Part shown: positions 7,026-14,882 of the stretch, piece by piece
How positions within the stretch are numbered: the stretch's first letter is position 1
How the letters are laid out: the number at the start of each line of letters is the position of its first letter
From: Pararhodobacter oceanensis
GTDB taxonomy: Bacteria; Pseudomonadota; Alphaproteobacteria; Rhodobacterales; Rhodobacteraceae
Direction of reading: 5' to 3'
Assembly: GCF_003076755.1 (NCBI RefSeq)
Contig: NZ_QDKM01000014.1
Location: 1 to 42,320 of the forward strand
Length of the DNA stretch: 42,320 nucleotides
The notes under the pieces: generated by a model
The model's input: only the letters and a program-made list of their open reading frames with translations
Told to the model about the DNA's origin: nothing
Database searches by the model: none
Position numbers and translations under genes: made by a program

Positions 7026-8195
7026 TCAAAGCCGCTCCAGCACGAACATCTCGTAGCCAAATTGCCCGCGCCCGGCCTCCAGCACAGCGATCTCGCGGCG
7101 CAGGTCGTCAAGGACACGGGCACCCGCAAGACGCGGCTCGAGCGCGTCGAGCCGCGCGGCGAGCGGACGGTAATAGGTCTCCATCCCCTCCAGCCCGATG
7201 TCGAAATGGCCAACGACGCTGTAGCCCGCGCGCCTGGCTTGTGCTGCGTGGGTCGCGGGCGTCGCCATTGCGGGGTATTCCGCGGTCCAGAAGGCGCGGA
7301 TGGCCTCGTCGGGCGTGTCGGTCCGCCAGACCATGTCGGAGAACACGAGCGCACCGCCGGGCCGGATAAGCGCCCGCCAGGCCGCAAGCGCCTTTTCCAC
7401 TCCGAGAATATAGGCGCTGCCTTCGGACCAGATCACATCCCAGGGACGCTCGGGCGCGGGAAGAGTGGCCATATCGACGTTCTGCACTTCGATCCGATCG
7501 GCAAAACCGCCCGCGTCAATCCGCGCGCGCAGCTTGTCCAGCGCGCCTTCGGCCGTGTCGGTTGCCATGATGCGCGCCGTGGTGGCATCGGCCAGCGTCA
7601 TTGTCGCCATGCCGGGGCCGCAGCCGATCTCGAGGATCGTCTCGGGCTCGAACGGCACCATTGTCAGCGCCCGGCGTGTCGCTTCGGTCGTTCCCGGGCC
7701 CCACCAGTCGAGGTCGGCGAAAACCTCCATGAACCCGGCCATGTAGGCGTCGTGGGTATTCATGTCCTTGGACACCAGCGCGACCAGCCCCGCCTCCGCG
7801 CTGGAAAAGCCCTGCGACATGAGCCAGGCGCGGTGCAGATCGGGCGCGACGCGCTCGACCTCTTCGTGCCAGTCCTTGAGGCTCGACTGTCCCAGCAGAG
7901 CCGCCAGAAGGTCGCGCGACCGCGTCTTCTCGGCGATCTCCGCGTTTAGCACGGCGAGGCGCTGTCCCAGCATGTCGCGGTCGAGCTTACCATCGAGACA
8001 GGCCTGGCATTCCTGAAGGCTCAGTCCGCCGGCCTGAAGCTGCTGCATCAGCCGCAGCCGCTGTCGGTCGGCGTCGGTGTAGACGCGATAGCCGTTCGCC
8101 CGGCGCTCGCTCTTCAGTAGCCCAAGCTTCTCGTAATAGAGCAGTGTCGCGCGCGAGAGCCCTACGCTCTCCGCCAATTCCGAGATCTGATACAT
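7026..8195 (-). CDS. MerR-family regulator fused to a SAM-dependent methyltransferase
   Basis: A 389-residue fusion. Residues 1-70 form a MerR winged helix ('YQISELAESVGLSRATLLYY', then 'RRANGYRVYTDAD') with a dimerisation helix to about 115. Residues 180-389 form a class I methyltransferase with motif I ILEIGCGPG at 187-195. Regulators of this architecture are thought to use the methyltransferase-like part as an effector domain, or to methylate a substrate directly. It heads an operon with a GNAT and rsgA. The probable promoter (8242-8272) has the 19-bp spacing typical of MerR-controlled promoters, suggesting autoregulation. Confidence 0.88.
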   Translation of the reverse strand: MYQISELAESVGLSRATLLYYEKLGLLKSERRANGYRVYTDADRQRLRLMQQLQAGGLSLQECQACLDGKLDRDMLGQRLAVLNAEIAEKTRSRDLLAALLGQSSLKDWHEEVERVAPDLHRAWLMSQGFSSAEAGLVALVSKDMNTHDAYMAGFMEVFADLDWWGPGTTEATRRALTMVPFEPETILEIGCGPGMATMTLADATTARIMATDTAEGALDKLRARIDAGGFADRIEVQNVDMATLPAPERPWDVIWSEGSAYILGVEKALAAWRALIRPGGALVFSDMVWRTDTPDEAIRAFWTAEYPAMATPATHAAQARRAGYSVVGHFDIGLEGMETYYRPLAARLDALEPRLAGARVLDDLRREIAVLEAGRGQFGYEMFVLERL

Positions 8196-8241
8196 CCGCC
8201 GCCGCCTTGTTCACTCACACCGATTCTCGACCGTCAAGAAC

Positions 8242-8272
8242 TTCCTAAGGTGTAAAGCTATAGACAGGTCAA
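8242..8272 (-). promoter_or_regulatory. candidate MerR-type promoter
   Basis: On the minus strand TTGACC (8267-8272) and TAGGAA (8242-8247) are separated by 19 bp, the over-long spacer characteristic of promoters twisted by MerR-family activators. The site is about 50 bp upstream of the MerR-methyltransferase start. The dyad between the boxes is poor, so the call is tentative. Confidence 0.4.
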
Positions 8273-8309
8273 GTTTGGTGACGCTGAAAGTCGGCTTCGT
8301 CCGCACACC

Positions 8310-8353
8310 GGACATAAACCTCCTGCCAGAAGGTGTGCGCCAAAAACGGTGGT
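8310..8353. repeat. 44-bp dispersed repeat, copy 2
   Basis: Identical to 5063-5106. Together the two copies bracket the MerR/GNAT/RsgA operon in direct orientation, the arrangement expected if this module was brought in or duplicated by recombination between repeats. Confidence 0.85.
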
Positions 8354-8422
8354 TTTTGGAACAGTGAGAATGCCCTTTTGGGGCCACACCGATACTTGTA
8401 GCACAGCAATCAAATTGCACCT

Positions 8423-9310
8423 TCAATCCGGAATTATCGCTCCAAAATGCTTTAACTTGTGTTCCGGTTCGACATGGATCGTGATCTTGGCTCCATCCAA
8501 GAGATCTTTCAGAGAATTCTCTATCCGGTCGCAGATTTCATGCGATTGAAAAACCGTCGTTTCACCGGGCACGACCAGATGGAAATCAATAAATATTGCC
8601 GGGCCTGCGTGTCGTGTCCGAAGATCGTGTGCTTGCATTGCGCCATCCAATTGTGACGCGATAACATTACGGATCGCGTCAAGTGTCTGCGCTGAGACGG
8701 CCTCATCCATCAGGCCGCTCAGGGACTCTTTGACGATTTTCGAACCTGACCAGAGGATGTTGACAGCCACGAGTGCGGCCAATGCCGGATCCAGTATCCA
8801 CCATCCTGTTGCGACAGCCAGAATAACGCCAGCGGCAACCCCGACAGAGGTAAGAACATCCGTAATCAGGTGTTTTCCATCGGCTACCAAGGCTGGTGAT
8901 TTCTGGGCTCGTCCACGCGTGATCAGCACCCAAGCCCATAGCCCGTTTATGACTGTTGCCGCCATGTTCACAAGAAGCCCTGCTACTGGGGCGTCAAGCA
9001 TGACTGGCTGCATGAAGCCGTGGTAGGCCTCACGAAAGATCAGCAGTGCGGCAACGATGATCATTACACCTTCGAGGACAGCACTGAAAAATTCTGCCTT
9101 GTGGTGTCCATAGGGGTGATTGGCATCAGCGGGTTTGGCCGCGATATGGATCGCGACGAGCGCGGCGAACGCTGTTGCTACATTGACCGTGCTTTCGAGT
9201 GCGTCTGATAAAAGTGCGACCGAACCAGTTATCCAGTAGGCGAGGGCTTTCAATCCCAAGACAGCAAAGCCGACGAAAATACTGCTAATTGCAAGCTTGA
9301 TATTGGTCAT
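8423..9310 (-). CDS. cation diffusion facilitator (CDF) metal transporter
   Basis: A 295-residue protein with six transmembrane helices and a C-terminal cytoplasmic domain (about 205-295). Family signatures are visible: 'SVALLSDALESTVNV' in helix 2, 'HPYGHHKAEFFSAVLEG' after helix 2, and 'DGKHLITDVLTSVGV' in helix 5, supplying the metal-site Asp and His residues. CDF proteins export zinc, iron, cobalt or manganese in exchange for protons. The start at 9310 has GGAGGAG upstream; the frame could extend to 9337 without a better site. It is transcribed alone. No regulator lies next to it. Confidence 0.92.
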   Translation of the reverse strand: MTNIKLAISSIFVGFAVLGLKALAYWITGSVALLSDALESTVNVATAFAALVAIHIAAKPADANHPYGHHKAEFFSAVLEGVMIIVAALLIFREAYHGFMQPVMLDAPVAGLLVNMAATVINGLWAWVLITRGRAQKSPALVADGKHLITDVLTSVGVAAGVILAVATGWWILDPALAALVAVNILWSGSKIVKESLSGLMDEAVSAQTLDAIRNVIASQLDGAMQAHDLRTRHAGPAIFIDFHLVVPGETTVFQSHEICDRIENSLKDLLDGAKITIHVEPEHKLKHFGAIIPD

Positions 9311-9491
9311 GTTGGCCGCTCCTCCAGTCCTGATCACGGCAGTTAGTTTGCGCGATACAGTGATGCAAGCCGCTGACTTTGCGAGTGAAAGTCATGTTCA
9401 AATTTATCTATATTTTTATAGCTGGGATGCTCCAAAAACCCTCGTTTTTGACCGCGCGCACTGCCCTGCCTAGGATCAACCGCTTAGCTGG

Positions 9492-9538
9492 GACAAAAAC
9501 CTCCGGCAAAACCTTTGCGGTTTTGGCAGGTTTTTGTC
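9492..9538. promoter_or_regulatory. inverted repeat upstream of the resolvase gene (possible res site or element end)
   Basis: GACAAAAACCT followed by an AAAACC block on the left mirrors GGTTTTGG then AGGTTTTTGTC on the right, with a short centre. It ends 10 bp before the resolvase start codon, the usual place of a crossover or operator site for a Tn3-type resolvase. A terminal repeat of a lost element is the alternative. Confidence 0.5.
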
Positions 9539-9548
9539 ACACTGAGGC

Positions 9549-10088
9549 ATGATCATCGGATATGCCCGCGTCAGCACTGACGACCAGAGCCTAGATTCAC
9601 AGACTGATGCCCTCTCGGCAGCCGGTGCCGAGAGAGTCTTCGCAGATAAGATCAGCGGATCAAGGCGCGCCCGCCCGGAACTGGACAGAATGCTGGAGCA
9701 GCTCCGGGACGGCGACGTTGTGACCGTCACGAAGTATGACCGCCTGGCGCGCTCGATGAAAGACCTGCTGGAGATTGTCGAGACGATCCGCGCGCGCGGA
9801 GCCGGCTTCCGGTCCCTGGCTGAGGACATCGACACGACGACGCCGGCTGGCCGTCTTGTGTTCCATGTTTTTGCTTCCATTGCCCAGTTCGAGCGGGAAC
9901 GGATTTCAGAGCGGACCAGAGAAGGTCTGGCATCCGCCCGCAAGCGGGGCCGGATCGGAGGAAGGCCCCCTGCCCTGTCGCCCGCTCAAAAGGACGAGGT
10001 GCGTCGTATGCGAGATGAAGACCACCGTGCCATCTCAGAGATTGCCCGCTTGTTCAAAGTCAGCGAACGAACAGTGCGACGAGTTTAA
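9549..10088 (+). CDS. serine resolvase/invertase, Tn3-type
   Basis: A 179-residue small serine recombinase. 'MIIGYARVSTDDQ' carries the nucleophile Ser9, and 'YDRLARSMKDLLEIV' plus the 'GRLVFHVFASIAQFERERISERTREGL' region form the catalytic core and long E helix. The C-terminal helix-turn-helix is 'ISEIARLFKVSERTVRRV'. It is full length for the family. Such enzymes resolve cointegrates or plasmid multimers. It overlaps by 4 bp, tail to tail, the last gene of the defence operon. No transposase accompanies it, so a role in plasmid multimer resolution is plausible. Confidence 0.92.
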   Translation: MIIGYARVSTDDQSLDSQTDALSAAGAERVFADKISGSRRARPELDRMLEQLRDGDVVTVTKYDRLARSMKDLLEIVETIRARGAGFRSLAEDIDTTTPAGRLVFHVFASIAQFERERISERTREGLASARKRGRIGGRPPALSPAQKDEVRRMRDEDHRAISEIARLFKVSERTVRRV

Positions 10089-11029
10089 GAAACGATTTCG
10101 GCGAAGTTTGGTAAGTATTTGTAATATCTTTGAAAAGAACGTATTTGATGCTCCAGGAGATCGAAGCCAAGCTCCTGTACTCTAGCGCGGGTCAAATCCT
10201 CCAAGCATGGCAACTCGGCTTGAAGGGTGGCAACTTCCTTTAGCGTCATCGGCGGAGCCTGGATCATCTCATCGACGATACCCTGCCACTTATGATCCGC
10301 GATGACAGCTCGTGCTGCTGGTGCTGTGCCAAGAGCTGGTAAGACACCGCCGACAGTTACCATTCCAACTGAGTCGAAGTATGGAATCTTAAAGGAACGA
10401 ATGAACCCCCCAGGACGAGCGTTGTCGGCGACGACCGAGCTTAGAAAATCCATTGTCAAAGATGCTAGCGTTTGCGGCAGGTTCTCTTGGTTGCAATCCT
10501 CGCGACTGAGTTCGTCAGGAACTACTGGACCCAAGATGTCAGCCACGCGCCCGGGACGCTGCGCAGGCTTTCCATAAGCATTTTGTGTGGCACTAAACGT
10601 AAACAAGACGATGCTGTTTGGTGGTGCGTTGAGCAATAGCCACCGCATTTCTTCCACCTTTTCCTCATCCAAAGCGCCATCATAGTCGAGCCACACGATC
10701 CATGGCCTGGCTTGGTATTCCCCTTGGTTCAGAAGTTCTGGAAGTTTGTCTTCGGATCGTCCTTCGACAACACTTATTGACCGGTAAACCTTGTTAAATT
10801 CTGCGCGCCGAAAGCCAACGTCGTTGGCCTCGATCGATATCATCTCATCAATTTCCAGTGCTTTGTGAGCCATCACAAAGTCAGTGAACCATATCGACCC
10901 GAACCCTATATATAATGAGTTTTGCAGGGCCATGGCGTCGCTAAGAGCTTTTAGCCCATGAAAAACAATGCCGCGTTGCACACTTTTACTCGGCCGAAGG
11001 CTGTAGTTAATCGAGTCGAAGGATGCCAT
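10085..11029 (-). CDS. Rossmann/methyltransferase-like protein of the GHKL defence operon
   Basis: A 314-residue protein of no family I can name with certainty. Residues 38-140 look like a class I methyltransferase (O-methyltransferase-like) fold: 'LYIGFGSIWFTDF' in the place of motif I, 'MISIEAND' as an acidic strand end, 'VVEGRSEDKLPEL', then 'IVWLDYDGALD' as a motif IV-like strand. The glycine-rich motif is degenerate, so SAM binding is uncertain. The rest is mixed alpha/beta. The start codon overlaps the GHKL gene's stop codon (TAATG), showing tight coupling. Its fixed place at the end of the operon suggests it is a functional component of the defence system. Confidence 0.6.
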   Translation of the reverse strand: MASFDSINYSLRPSKSVQRGIVFHGLKALSDAMALQNSLYIGFGSIWFTDFVMAHKALEIDEMISIEANDVGFRRAEFNKVYRSISVVEGRSEDKLPELLNQGEYQARPWIVWLDYDGALDEEKVEEMRWLLLNAPPNSIVLFTFSATQNAYGKPAQRPGRVADILGPVVPDELSREDCNQENLPQTLASLTMDFLSSVVADNARPGGFIRSFKIPYFDSVGMVTVGGVLPALGTAPAARAVIADHKWQGIVDEMIQAPPMTLKEVATLQAELPCLEDLTRARVQELGFDLLEHQIRSFQRYYKYLPNFAEIVS

Positions 11030-12396
11030 TAGTCTTCCCCGACCAAATCAGCGTAGGCATATTCGAAAGACTGAAGCCCAACCTCTTTGTAGGGCATCCG
11101 GATATTCCCCATTGCGGTAGCCAGCTTGAGCAACCTTGGTTTTGGTACGCTGTATAAAACATTCGCTTCTGGAACCCGTTTCTTCGTCGCAACCTGCGGC
11201 AAAACCACTGCCGGTTGTGCGGCGACTTCATAGATGGGCACTGATTTGGCTTCCTGCTCCTGCCCTACAACCTCGTCTCTTTCTCTTTGCCTTCGGGCAT
11301 TGGTGTAGGCGATCCAAGCCTTCGAAGGTTCGCGCATGTTAGGGCGATAGCGTCGATAGAGTTGGGAAGTCGCGTCAACACTTCTTTTCGTTGTGGTCAA
11401 TGGAAGAAGATCGGCTCGCCGCGAGGAAAAAATGATCAACCCCATAAATCCAGTGTATTGGGGGTGCCATATAGGCCAACTCTCCGTACCCCATCCGGTT
11501 AGCGTGGTCTTGTCCGCAGCCAGAACAATCCTGCCGTTACAGACGACATACCAACCAGAGCGGTTTTGGTCCTCGTCCCAGTCGCCATCTGGATCACTGT
11601 CCTCCGGGGGAATGGCCTCCATACCAGCAAGAACTTCTACATAGACCTTTTCGCCCTCTATGTTCTCTTCGAAGCTGGCTCTCATGGGCGAAAACTCTCC
11701 GCCCTGTCGTAGCTCGATTGCCCAGCCGTTTATCGATTTTCCTTCTACCTCAATAGTCAGGCCGCGATGTAGATGAAGGGCGTAATCGCGTGCAATCGCC
11801 CTGCGAAGATCTTGGATGAATCTTGGACTTTCAAAAGATTGGGCTGCCGCTTCGTTGAGGTCTGTCACATCTATTTGGACACCAGGCGCGGCTAGATTGT
11901 CTGCTCCTTCGATGTCAAAATCCCAGTTGCCATCGCCAGCCGCCAGCCAAGCATTCACGTCGACAGGAACACGAAACGACATCAAGCCGCCATTATCAGT
12001 GAATGTGCTTTTAATACCAATTTTAGAGCCTATTTTGAAAACGGCTCGCTTCATTCCGATGCCGTATACGCCGATGCTGAAGTTTTCGGTTTCTGCGTCG
12101 TCCTTGCGGCCAAAAGTGAACGCGTAATTGGCAGCATCGTCTAGCGAGATGCCTCCGCAATTATCATGAATTGAGAATCTATCTGGCTTAATTTCGATGC
12201 TTATCTTGTATGCTGAGAGATCAGTATCATCGGCCAAACTCATTGGTCGACCACCAGCCAGCTCCCAAGCCCCGTCGATGCTGTTGTCGATCAGATCAAA
12301 AATACAGTCTTCTAAAGTAATGTCCCGTGTGATCATCCTGACAAAGAATGCCTTGGTCGGGTTTGCACTCGCTTTGGATTTGTCACCTGGTATCAT
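11029..12396 (-). CDS. GHKL (Hsp90/MutL/MORC-like) ATPase of a defence operon
   Basis: A 455-residue protein with a clear GHKL ATPase domain: N-box 'DLIDNSIDGA' at residues 34-43, G1 box 'DNCGGI' at 78-83, and the glycine-rich lid 'IGVYGIGMKRA' at 108-118. A transducer-like region follows to about 330, then a proline- and charge-rich tail. GHKL ATPases of the MutL/MORC type are known from comparative genomics (Iyer, Abhiman and Aravind) to occur in bacterial restriction-modification operons, where they may act as ATP-gated DNA clamps. It lies 50 bp after the nuclease gene and overlaps the next gene by one base. Confidence 0.85.
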   Translation of the reverse strand: MIPGDKSKASANPTKAFFVRMITRDITLEDCIFDLIDNSIDGAWELAGGRPMSLADDTDLSAYKISIEIKPDRFSIHDNCGGISLDDAANYAFTFGRKDDAETENFSIGVYGIGMKRAVFKIGSKIGIKSTFTDNGGLMSFRVPVDVNAWLAAGDGNWDFDIEGADNLAAPGVQIDVTDLNEAAAQSFESPRFIQDLRRAIARDYALHLHRGLTIEVEGKSINGWAIELRQGGEFSPMRASFEENIEGEKVYVEVLAGMEAIPPEDSDPDGDWDEDQNRSGWYVVCNGRIVLAADKTTLTGWGTESWPIWHPQYTGFMGLIIFSSRRADLLPLTTTKRSVDATSQLYRRYRPNMREPSKAWIAYTNARRQRERDEVVGQEQEAKSVPIYEVAAQPAVVLPQVATKKRVPEANVLYSVPKPRLLKLATAMGNIRMPYKEVGLQSFEYAYADLVGED

Positions 12397-12446
12397 GTAA
12401 AACTCCCCAAAACCAATGATATAGAAATCACGATAAGGGCAATCTA

Positions 12447-13235
12447 TCAGTCTCGATAGTCCCGTATCGCGTCAGGGTTGAGCTTTTTCGCCGGGACAAG
12501 CCGATAGTGCCGCTCTTCCACAACCTTTACCTCATCGTCCTGCAAGGTGAGCTCGAACAGCGCAACCACCTGTGCTTCCATGAATTGCGCGGCGATCGCT
12601 CTGCTCCGCATGCCTGGGAACTTCTCTTCGACGAAGCGAATGTCTTGGCTCGTCTGTACGATGCCAATCTGATCCTTGCCACCTTTGGCCTGCACGGGGA
12701 TGACATAGTGGCAGCCACGCTTGTCGAGCCCGACATAGAGCTCGTCGATCTCGATCTGCCCAATCCCTTTGACCGTTGTACGAAGGTGGTTCTGAAGGCT
12801 GTAGGTCGTGAGGCTCAAGAATGTGTCGATCAGCCGGTTGTAGCGCACGATAGCCAAAAGCGCCTGCTCGTCGTCGAGCGCATAGGCCCGGATCAGCTCG
12901 GGCGTAGCATCGGGAATGTTGATCGTCACCAAGTCTTCGCGGGGTAGGACGCGATTGATCTTGACCAGGCGAAACTTATAAACGGCACGCCCTGCGAGTT
13001 CGATCACCCATTCCATACCCTCGGGCTGGGTATCAACGATGCGCTCGGGCAATGCCGACCGAAACCGAAAAGAGTAGAGCACGTCGCCCAAGTTCTTCGG
13101 GAGCTTGATGTCCAAGGCTTCAGCCGCATCTTCGATATCGGTGCGGGCGAATTGGAGTTCGGTTGTTCTGTCACTGTAGCGGTCGAAGAAAATCTTCTCG
13201 ACGAGAGCGCCATAACGATTGGGCGACTTAGCCAT
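12447..13235 (-). CDS. restriction endonuclease-like protein, PD-(D/E)XK type
   Basis: A 262-residue protein. The region around residues 160-185 reads 'IEIDELYVG' then 'HYVIPVQAKGG', which fits a PD-(D/E)XK nuclease core with Asp164/Glu165 and a Gln182-X-Lys184 variant of the (D/E)XK motif. A helix rich in conserved polar residues follows ('GIVQTSQDIRFVEEKFPG'). Its start overlaps the methyltransferase stop by 8 bp (ATGGCTAA), the usual arrangement of a Type II-like modification/restriction pair. The recognition sequence is not readable from here. Nuclease activity is inferred from the motif and the neighbour. Confidence 0.72.
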   Translation of the reverse strand: MAKSPNRYGALVEKIFFDRYSDRTTELQFARTDIEDAAEALDIKLPKNLGDVLYSFRFRSALPERIVDTQPEGMEWVIELAGRAVYKFRLVKINRVLPREDLVTINIPDATPELIRAYALDDEQALLAIVRYNRLIDTFLSLTTYSLQNHLRTTVKGIGQIEIDELYVGLDKRGCHYVIPVQAKGGKDQIGIVQTSQDIRFVEEKFPGMRSRAIAAQFMEAQVVALFELTLQDDEVKVVEERHYRLVPAKKLNPDAIRDYRD

Positions 13236-14580
13236 AGGCTACCCTCCCCGCATTGATCTCTTCCTCGATCTGTTCCTGCGTGCGCTTCTTCGCCCCGCTC
13301 TTTCGGTCGCGCTTGCTTGGCGGTGGTGTGATCCCGAAGCGGCGCGAGGCTTGTGAAAGGTCGAGCGTCAAAAGCTTTTGGTCACCTAGTGATAAAACTT
13401 CTTCAGGCCTAGTGGGCTCGATACCCAGAGCTTCGATCATCTTCGCGGCTATCGCCCTGGCTAAAGGCGGCGGGACCGCGTTGCCGATCTGGCGCGCACC
13501 ATGCCACTTGGTAGCATGAAGCCGGAACCAGTCAGGGAAACCATGTAAGCGAGCCATCTCGCGAACGGTGATGCAGCGCGCATGGCGATAATGGATAGGT
13601 CGCGGGCTGGTGAAGGCCCCCCTCGCTCCGTCTGTTCCCGCACGAAGCGTGTTGGAAACTCCGCCTTGCGGGAGCTTGAAGAACCGGCTGATTGGCTCAA
13701 CAGCCCCTTCTTCTGTTTGGCCAAATCGCCGCCGTGAAATTTCCGTGTGTTTAGTACGCGCGCTCGATGTCAGAATCTCGGGACTCCACTCGCGCATATA
13801 GCCAAAATGCCACGCGTCGTTCTTCAGCCCGCGAAGGCCAGCCGCGTAGACGGATGGTTCACCAAAACGGTTTGTTTTGACCGCATCACTAACATTCAGC
13901 GTTTCGAAGGAGTCGGCATCAGGAAGATCCCCGATCGCCTCGGCGCAAGACGGCCCATAGACCAACTCAGGAAAGAGCTTTGGCCGACCGGCAATGTTCG
14001 TCATAGGGGTAGGATAGTCGGGAAGCACCCCACCCTTCTTTACACCCATGAGGATGAAGCGCTCGCGCGACTGTGGTGTGCCATAGTGACCGGCATTAAG
14101 CACCTTCCACGGCAAGCGGCACTCGTAACCAACCCGCTCGAAGGCCTCCACCAGCTCCTTCAGGAAGGTCTTGTGCCTACCAACCGTGAGTCCTTTGACA
14201 TTTTCGAAGACGAAGCTTTCCGCGTCGAGCTCATCCACGAGACGTACAAAATCAAGAACTAGCTTGTTGCGAGGGTCGTCGAGCGCTCTGTGACCAATCA
14301 GGGAAAAGCCCTGGCATGGCGCACCGCCGAAGACACAATCGATCTTATTTCCCTCAAGGCCAGCACGTTGTCTAATTTCTTCGCCGGTAAGCTCAGCGAC
14401 CGAAGCGGGGATCACAGTGGTTTCTGGGAAGTTGAACTCGTGAACGGCACAATGCACGGGATCGATCTCGATCGCGGCCCTCACATCAAAGCCTGCTTGC
14501 TCGAAGCCGAGGCTCAGCCCCCCTGCCCCTGCAAAAAGATCAATTCCGATTGGTCGCATTGCGCTTATCTTTCTCAACAT
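13228..14580 (-). CDS. DNA (cytosine-5) methyltransferase
   Basis: A 450-residue C5 DNA methyltransferase. Motif I is 'DLFAGAGG' at 14-21, motif IV 'GGAPCQGFS' at 85-93 with catalytic Cys89, motif VI 'ENVKG' at 126-130, motif VIII 'QSRERFILMG' at 170-179, motif IX 'RLHGFPDWF' near 334, and motif X 'QIGNAVPPPLARAI' near 354. The target-recognition region lies between VIII and IX. A lysine/arginine-rich C-terminal tail extends beyond the usual end. It is the first gene of the four-gene operon and starts 23 bp after the small partition gene, so it may be read from the par promoter as well. The start at 14580 has a weak AGG; Met8 (14559) is an alternative. Confidence 0.93.
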   Translation of the reverse strand: MLRKISAMRPIGIDLFAGAGGLSLGFEQAGFDVRAAIEIDPVHCAVHEFNFPETTVIPASVAELTGEEIRQRAGLEGNKIDCVFGGAPCQGFSLIGHRALDDPRNKLVLDFVRLVDELDAESFVFENVKGLTVGRHKTFLKELVEAFERVGYECRLPWKVLNAGHYGTPQSRERFILMGVKKGGVLPDYPTPMTNIAGRPKLFPELVYGPSCAEAIGDLPDADSFETLNVSDAVKTNRFGEPSVYAAGLRGLKNDAWHFGYMREWSPEILTSSARTKHTEISRRRFGQTEEGAVEPISRFFKLPQGGVSNTLRAGTDGARGAFTSPRPIHYRHARCITVREMARLHGFPDWFRLHATKWHGARQIGNAVPPPLARAIAAKMIEALGIEPTRPEEVLSLGDQKLLTLDLSQASRRFGITPPPSKRDRKSGAKKRTQEQIEEEINAGRVAYG

Positions 14581-14603
14581 TTGCCTAGCATCACACCCTT
14601 TGG

Positions 14604-14882
14604 TTAATGCGATCCTTCATATTTTTCCCACATCAGCTCGATCAACTGGCCTTGCGTGACACCGAGTCTTTCAGCTTCTGCTGCAATGGCTTCCCCTACC
14701 CAAGGAAAAACCTTGGGGTGTAGTTGATGCGTCCGGGGACTGGGCTTGCGGCCAGGCTTCTTGCGAGGTGTCCTGTCTAAAAACCCCCTCGCCTCTCCGA
14801 CCTCATCCACGCGCCGGACTTCTTCAACAGTCGTATCCTTGGGGCGTGCCTTCAATCCTGCAAGTCTATTTGAGCCGCTCAT
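14604..14882 (-). CDS. small ribbon-helix-helix partition protein (ParB/ParG-like)
   Basis: A 92-residue basic protein overlapping the 3' end of parA by 17 bp. Its N-terminal half is charged and probably flexible. The C-terminal half ('SPRTHQLHPKVFPWVGEAIAAEAERLGVTQGQLIELMW', seen in pieces) has the strand-helix-helix pattern of a ribbon-helix-helix DNA-binding fold. Type Ib partition systems pair a short ParA with just such a small centromere-binding protein, and the five 18-bp repeats upstream of parA are its likely target and also its operator. No close family is recognised. Confidence 0.65.
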   Translation of the reverse strand: MSGSNRLAGLKARPKDTTVEEVRRVDEVGEARGFLDRTPRKKPGRKPSPRTHQLHPKVFPWVGEAIAAEAERLGVTQGQLIELMWEKYEGSH

